Source of the DNA: Microcosmobacter sp040493455
GTDB lineage: Bacteria > Bacteroidota > Bacteroidia > Flavobacteriales > Flavobacteriaceae
DNA: 64,000 bases
Reading direction: 5' to 3'
Assembly: GCF_040493455.1 (NCBI RefSeq)
Contig: NZ_JANFDA010000003.1
Location: 372,001 to 436,000, forward strand
Shown: positions 59,849 to 64,000 of the stretch, piece after piece
How positions within the stretch are numbered: the stretch's first letter is position 1
Layout of the letters: every line of letters starts with the position of its first letter
Program-made: the position numbers and the translations under genes
Notes under the pieces: model-generated
The model's input: the letters and a program-made list of their open reading frames with translations, nothing else
Databases searched by the model: none
What the model was told of the DNA's origin: nothing

Positions 59849-59888
59849 TAAAAAAACTAAAGTGCGCTGAGGGTACAACACACTTTAG
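59849..59888 (-). terminator. Terminator of the adhesin-PorP/SprF-OmpA operon
   Basis: Read on the minus strand, CTAAAGTG / CACTTTAG is a perfect eight-base stem followed by a run of Ts (59849-59856). It lies about 60 bases downstream of the OmpA stop. A second, smaller hairpin GCTTAAC / GTTAAGC at 59896-59917 precedes it. Confidence 0.7.
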
Positions 59889-59948
59889 TAGAGGGGCTTA
59901 ACGATTACTGGTTAAGCTCATTGTTATTTTGGGTTTTGCAAACAACAA

Positions 59949-61859
59949 TTATTCTTTCACAATATAGAAGTACGAGCGTCTGTTTAGTTGGTGTTCTTCT
60001 TTAGTACACTTCACACCATTAGAACATTTGTTCAATAATTGAGACTCTCCATATCCTATAGCACTTTCGATACGGTTTTCGTCAATACCACGTGAGATGA
60101 TATAATCTCTGGTAGATTTTGCACGTCTGTCAGAAAGCTTCATGTTATAACGATCGCTACCACGGCTATCGGTATGTGATTCAATCTTAATGACCATATT
60201 TGGATGCTTACGTAAAACATCTACAATGTTTTCTAGTTCATACTGTGCATCAGTTCTTATGTTCCACTTATCAAAGTCGAAGAAGATAGGATTGATCACA
60301 ATTTGGTTATCCTGAATCAGAGGAATTAGATTTAAGTCAGCTTTAGTAACCTTATCATTTTCATCATCAGTAATGACCATTTTCTGGTCTTCTTTATAGT
60401 CTGGCTTGGTACCTACAACAGTCACAGTTGTATTACACTCTACATCTTCAAACTTGTATGAACCATCGCTTCCTGTACTTACTGTTGCGATAACTTTACC
60501 AGTTTTGTCAATCAGTCTTACTTCAACATCTGGCAATACATCATTGGTCTTAGCATCTCTAGCAATACCTTCTATAGTTTGTGTACACTTGTAAGCGTTG
60601 AAACCATAGATGTCATCATTACCATCTCTGTTAGAAGAGAAGTATCCAAACTTATGCTCATCTTCAGAGTCGATGAAGAATGCAAAGTCATCGTAACCAC
60701 TATTGTATGGTGCACCTAAGTTTTCAGGTTCTGAAGTATCACCTTTAAGGATGTTTGATTTAAAAATATCTAATAATCCAAGGTTTAAGAAACCATCAGT
60801 AGAGAAGTACAAAGTACTGTCCTTAGCTACGAACGGGAACATCTCACGACCTGCAGTATTAATGCTTTCTCCTAAGTTTTGAGGATCTCCGTAAGAACCA
60901 TCTTCATTAATATCTACAACATAGATATCTGTTTGCCCAAAACCACCATCGCGGTCAGACACGAAATATAACTTCTTATTATCTGGGCTCAATGTTGGGT
61001 GACCAGTTGAGAACACTTCATCATTGAATGGTAATTCTTTAATATTTTCCCAGCTACCATCTTCTAAAGTAGCTTTATAGATTTTAAGGTGCGTAGTTCC
61101 TTTTTTATCGTATTCTAGTTTGTTGCGACTGTTTACATTATCTCTAGTGAAATACATTGTATTCCCATCATTGGTAATGGCTACAGAAGCTTCATGATAG
61201 TCTGAATTAACTTTTGATGAGGTTATCATTCCAGCAGAACCAAACTTAAGTTTTCCACCTTCTTCCTTTTCAACAGTTACTTCATATAGATCTAAGAATG
61301 GCTCATCGTTCCAGGTATAGGTTTTATTACCTTCACCACCACGAGCAGAGGCAAAGTATAACTTACCATTGTGGATATAAGATCCAAAGTCTGAATTACC
61401 AGAATTGATTGGTAATGCTTCAACATTCACGATTAGTTCTGGATTGCTTTCAGCAAGTTGACTGTAAATGCTTACGTCATCTGCATCGTATTTAATTCGG
61501 CTATCTCCAGCTTGAATTTCTTTGAAGGTATTCAACCAGGTATTAGCTTCTTCATACTTTCCAACAGAACGTAACGACTGAATGTATTTATAAATCACTT
61601 CAGGGTTTACCTTACTGTATTTATTCACAGCTTTACCATACCACAGTGCAGCTTTCTCTGAATTGGAATTATTGTAATAACAATCACCAAGACGTGTTAG
61701 CACATGCTCGCTGCTATCACCTTTACGAACTGCCTCTTCGTAAAGCTCACTGGCTTTGATATAGCCATAGTTGCTAAAAAACTTATCAGCTAATTTCTTT
61801 TGCGCGAACAATCCTGAACTGCAAATGGCAAAACATAATATTAGTACTCTTGTTTTCAT
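59949..61859 (-). CDS. OmpA-family protein with TPR and WD40-like (PD40) repeats
   Basis: A 636-residue protein with a signal peptide (1-19, ending GLFAQ), TPR-like helices (about 25-125), PD40-type beta-propeller strands (about 150-410, for example FASARGGEGNKTYTW and GHPTLSPDNKKLYFVSDRDG), a CarboxypepD-reg type domain (about 425-500), and an OmpA-like peptidoglycan-binding domain (about 520-636) with ESHTDSRGSDRYNMKLSDRR. This layout is typical of the T9SS-associated PorE-like/gliding proteins in Flavobacteriaceae. It lies 12 bases downstream of the PorP/SprF gene in the adhesin operon. Confidence 0.88.
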   Translation of the reverse strand: MKTRVLILCFAICSSGLFAQKKLADKFFSNYGYIKASELYEEAVRKGDSSEHVLTRLGDCYYNNSNSEKAALWYGKAVNKYSKVNPEVIYKYIQSLRSVGKYEEANTWLNTFKEIQAGDSRIKYDADDVSIYSQLAESNPELIVNVEALPINSGNSDFGSYIHNGKLYFASARGGEGNKTYTWNDEPFLDLYEVTVEKEEGGKLKFGSAGMITSSKVNSDYHEASVAITNDGNTMYFTRDNVNSRNKLEYDKKGTTHLKIYKATLEDGSWENIKELPFNDEVFSTGHPTLSPDNKKLYFVSDRDGGFGQTDIYVVDINEDGSYGDPQNLGESINTAGREMFPFVAKDSTLYFSTDGFLNLGLLDIFKSNILKGDTSEPENLGAPYNSGYDDFAFFIDSEDEHKFGYFSSNRDGNDDIYGFNAYKCTQTIEGIARDAKTNDVLPDVEVRLIDKTGKVIATVSTGSDGSYKFEDVECNTTVTVVGTKPDYKEDQKMVITDDENDKVTKADLNLIPLIQDNQIVINPIFFDFDKWNIRTDAQYELENIVDVLRKHPNMVIKIESHTDSRGSDRYNMKLSDRRAKSTRDYIISRGIDENRIESAIGYGESQLLNKCSNGVKCTKEEHQLNRRSYFYIVKE

Positions 61860-61871
61860 AGTGATAGTCTA

Positions 61872-62789
61872 TTAGAAGTATCTTGGGGATTTTATACGTT
61901 TACTCTTAAATATCTCGAACATCACAAGGACCTCATGGGTTCCACTTGTGTAAGGTCTAAGGTCAGATATTGGATATTCGTATGCATAACCAATACGTAA
62001 TTGCTTTGAGACCTGGAAATCTGCAATACCACCCAGGGCACCAGCTTGCTCATTAACTCGGTATCCACCACCAATCCAAAACTTCTCATAGAATAAGAAA
62101 TTGGCAGTAATATCGAACGAGATAGGCGCTCCATTAGTTGCTTTTACTAAGAAGGCTGGTTTTAGTTTAGTGTTTGCACCCAAATCGAATACATATCCAC
62201 CTGTGAAATAATAACTCACACGCTCTAGGGCAGCAAAGCCATCATCTCTATTGAGGTCTGTAGTAAGGATTCTAGGCGCAGAAAGTCCTAAATACCATCT
62301 GTTACTGTGTAAATAAGCACCAGCACCAGCGTTGAAGTTCCAACGGTCTTTAACACCAAATATCGTTGGGTCAAAAGATTGATCGTTTTGGAATTCTGCA
62401 TCTAGTCCATAGTGCGTGAAACCACCTTTTACTCCAAAGGCAAGTTTCGTACTTTCACTAACGTTGATGGTATAGGAGAAGTCACCATAGATGTATGAAA
62501 AGTTTTCATAACCTAATTCATCATTAATAAATGACAGTCCTAAACCAACTTTTTCGTTTCGCATAGGAGCGTGCACAGAAAGTGTTTGCGTTATTGGACC
62601 TCCATCGAGACCAACCCACTGACTTCTGTGCAAACCAACTACACTGAGGGTCTCTCTACTTCCTGCGTAGGCAGGATTGATAGAGATCGTGTTGAACATA
62701 TACTGCGTAAATTGCGGTAACTGCTGTGCAACTGAGCTAAAGCAAGTGAACAGTATAAAAGCTGCTATGTAATACTTTATTAACTTCAT
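61872..62789 (-). CDS. PorP/SprF-family type IX secretion membrane protein
   Basis: A 305-residue outer-membrane beta-barrel protein with a signal peptide (1-21, ending SSVAQ) and the family opening LPQFTQYMFNTISINPAYAG. PorP/SprF proteins help deliver or anchor large repeat adhesins such as SprB through the T9SS. It is in an operon with a type B sorting-domain repeat protein upstream and an OmpA-type protein downstream, 12 bases on each side. This pairing suggests it is the specific partner of that adhesin. Confidence 0.92.
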   Translation of the reverse strand: MKLIKYYIAAFILFTCFSSVAQQLPQFTQYMFNTISINPAYAGSRETLSVVGLHRSQWVGLDGGPITQTLSVHAPMRNEKVGLGLSFINDELGYENFSYIYGDFSYTINVSESTKLAFGVKGGFTHYGLDAEFQNDQSFDPTIFGVKDRWNFNAGAGAYLHSNRWYLGLSAPRILTTDLNRDDGFAALERVSYYFTGGYVFDLGANTKLKPAFLVKATNGAPISFDITANFLFYEKFWIGGGYRVNEQAGALGGIADFQVSKQLRIGYAYEYPISDLRPYTSGTHEVLVMFEIFKSKRIKSPRYF

Positions 62790-62801
62790 AGGTTAAGTTT
62801 T

Positions 62802-64000
62802 TTATTTTGTAGCTACGTAGATTGGACCAGCAAATGGTTGCAATCCACTGTTTCTTAAATTCACAATATAATAGTATGTTCCTGTTGGAACTGTATCTGA
62901 GTTTCCAATTGAAGCCTTAGATGATCTAGCATCCCAATCGTTTTGATAGTTAGTACTAGAGAATATCTCAGCACCCCATCTATTAAAGATTTGTACTTCA
63001 ACAGTAAATCCACACGTCTCAATTCCTGTAACTGTAAAGAAGTCATTTACGTTGTCTCCGTTTGGTGTTACAGCTTTAGAGATAATTACATCTTCTTGTC
63101 CACATGGTAATACAATACAATCGTCATCTAATGTGATTGTTGCTTCTACTGTAGTAGGACAAGCACCACCAACAGTATATGAGAATACATAGTCTCCAAC
63201 TTCTAATTCGAATGGATTAAATAAGTTTCCATTGATTGTTGCGTTTCCAGAAACTACTTCCCAAGTACCATCTGTTGGGAAATCTCCACTTAATAGATCG
63301 AATAGATCAAAGTCAAAATTATCTCCAATACAAAGGTTTTCGTCTGTCGTTGTAATAGTATCTACAAGGTTTACAGTAATTGTTTGTGTATATGTATTTC
63401 CATTACCACAATCGTCAGTCACTGTCCACTCTCTGATAATCATATAATCTGAAGTATCATCCGTTTGTGTAGACGTTTCTTCGAATGTTACGGTCATGGC
63501 ATCTGAACATGAATCTTCGAAAACTAATTCTGGAATTTCAGGAATTTCATCACATTCTACAGTTACATCTTCTAATTCACCAACTAATACAGGTGCAGTA
63601 GTATCTTGAACTGTTATAATTTGAATATGAATCGTTTCATTACCACATTCATCAGTAGCAACCCATGTTCTAGTAATAATTTGCTCACCATTACAAGTAC
63701 CATCTTCTTGAGTCTCTGTGAAGTCTAATGTAGCTTCACTACAGTTATCAGACACAGTAAGCTTAGCAGTTACCGGAATATCATCACACTCAGCAACAAC
63801 ATCTTCAGGAAGTGCTTCATTGAACGTTGGTCCAGTAGTATCTTGAACAACTATAGTTTGTGTATGAGATGTACCATTTCCACAAGCATCTTCAGTAGAC
63901 CAAGTACGTGTTATTGTAAACTCTCCTGCACAGTCACCTTCTTCTTGAGTTTCAGTAAATGTAACTGGTGTGTCACCATCACAGTTATCTGAAGCAGTAA
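62802..64000 (-). CDS. Repeat adhesin with type B T9SS sorting domain (5' part outside the window)
   Basis: The open frame runs through the right edge, so the start is missing; about 399 codons are visible. Repeats of about 80 residues contain SDNCSEATLDFTETQEDGTC-type and VQDTTAPVLVGELEDVTVEC-type segments, as in HYR-like or SprB-type adhesion repeats. Two to three copies are visible. The C-terminal part holds the gliding-motility-type sorting domain: TPNGDNVNDFFTVTGIETCG, QIFNRWGAEIFSS and NDWDA. Secretion through the T9SS with the adjacent PorP/SprF protein is expected. A GTG codon at 63755 in the frame is not a real start. Confidence 0.9.
   Translation of the reverse strand, partial: TASDNCDGDTPVTFTETQEEGDCAGEFTITRTWSTEDACGNGTSHTQTIVVQDTTGPTFNEALPEDVVAECDDIPVTAKLTVSDNCSEATLDFTETQEDGTCNGEQIITRTWVATDECGNETIHIQIITVQDTTAPVLVGELEDVTVECDEIPEIPELVFEDSCSDAMTVTFEETSTQTDDTSDYMIIREWTVTDDCGNGNTYTQTITVNLVDTITTTDENLCIGDNFDFDLFDLLSGDFPTDGTWEVVSGNATINGNLFNPFELEVGDYVFSYTVGGACPTTVEATITLDDDCIVLPCGQEDVIISKAVTPNGDNVNDFFTVTGIETCGFTVEVQIFNRWGAEIFSSTNYQNDWDARSSKASIGNSDTVPTGTYYYIVNLRNSGLQPFAGPIYVATK

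Noticed and set aside
59896..59917. Second hairpin GCTTAAC/GTTAAGC downstream of the OmpA gene
   Set aside because: It has no T tract of its own; it is probably an accessory to the terminator beside it and is not listed as a separate feature.
63753..63755. GTG start for the adhesin at the right edge
   Set aside because: The frame stays open to the window edge and encodes further copies of the same repeat, so this is an internal codon.
1..64000. tRNA, rRNA, CRISPR, insertion sequence, toxin-antitoxin or defence genes
   Set aside because: I looked through the intergenic gaps and gene products on both strands and saw none. A tRNAscan or CRISPR search would be decisive.

Overview
The window is AT-rich chromosomal DNA from a Bacteroidetes bacterium, most likely a marine member of the Flavobacteriaceae. 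The evidence is convergent. Several secreted proteins end in type IX secretion (T9SS) sorting domains. PorQ and a PorP/SprF-OmpA-adhesin cluster are present. Promoters carry the Bacteroidetes -7 element TAnnTTTG instead of a sigma-70 box, Shine-Dalgarno sequences are largely absent, and the core genes (rpsA, lon, ftsK, pheT, purB, pyrB) have a flavobacterial character. I saw no tRNA, rRNA, CRISPR array, insertion sequence or prophage. Almost all of the window is ordinary chromosome, with small lineage-specific islands.

Layout, 1-25 kb. A secreted GH16 glucanase is followed by a minus-strand envelope and housekeeping run: a ribBA-like gene, lptF/G, lolA, ftsK, dgkA and tpx. Next come an AraC-type regulator with two HTH modules and two small stress-type genes (SnoaL-like, YHS). 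After these are pheT, a TlpA-like lipoprotein, and two paralogous lipoproteins built from a Cys-rich repeat with invariant spacing. An ECF sigma/anti-sigma/GIN-domain operon, lon, and porQ-cmk complete this part.

Layout, 25-45 kb. A BON-LysM protein is followed by rpsA, which has a leader that can fold into a stem-loop and possible pseudoknot. Then come a membrane-bound AraC regulator, a T9SS cargo protein, and pyrR-pyrB-small protein-rnz. A methyltransferase/SRPBCC group diverges from pdxH. A CAP-domain lipoprotein lies behind tandem hairpins, followed by rmuC. The vitamin B12 locus has btuF-btuC-btuD on the minus strand. Diverging from it are a cobalamin riboswitch, btuB, and a PAS protein that resembles a LOV domain without its cysteine. 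A CARDB-type T9SS protein and an S41 protease follow.

Layout, 45-64 kb. A second ECF sigma operon contains two DUF4252 genes. Then come purB, a haem-binding protein, and a glycosyltransferase whose reading frame contains an interspersed repeat. These are followed by a FISUMP lipoprotein and an AraC/NmrA/DUF1772 operon. A membrane protein-XRE repressor pair has three 21-bp-spaced repeats at its promoter. The last genes are a TPR lipoprotein, a sirtuin lacking the zinc ribbon, and an adhesin-PorP/SprF-OmpA operon that runs off the right edge.

The most unusual items are the Cys-repeat lipoproteins, the rpsA leader structure, the cysteine-less LOV-like protein in the B12 locus, the degenerate GTP cyclohydrolase domain of RibBA, the 21-bp iterons before the XRE operon, and the repeat embedded in the glycosyltransferase gene. 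No single large undescribed system is obvious. All functional statements come from reading motifs and context; no database search was run.
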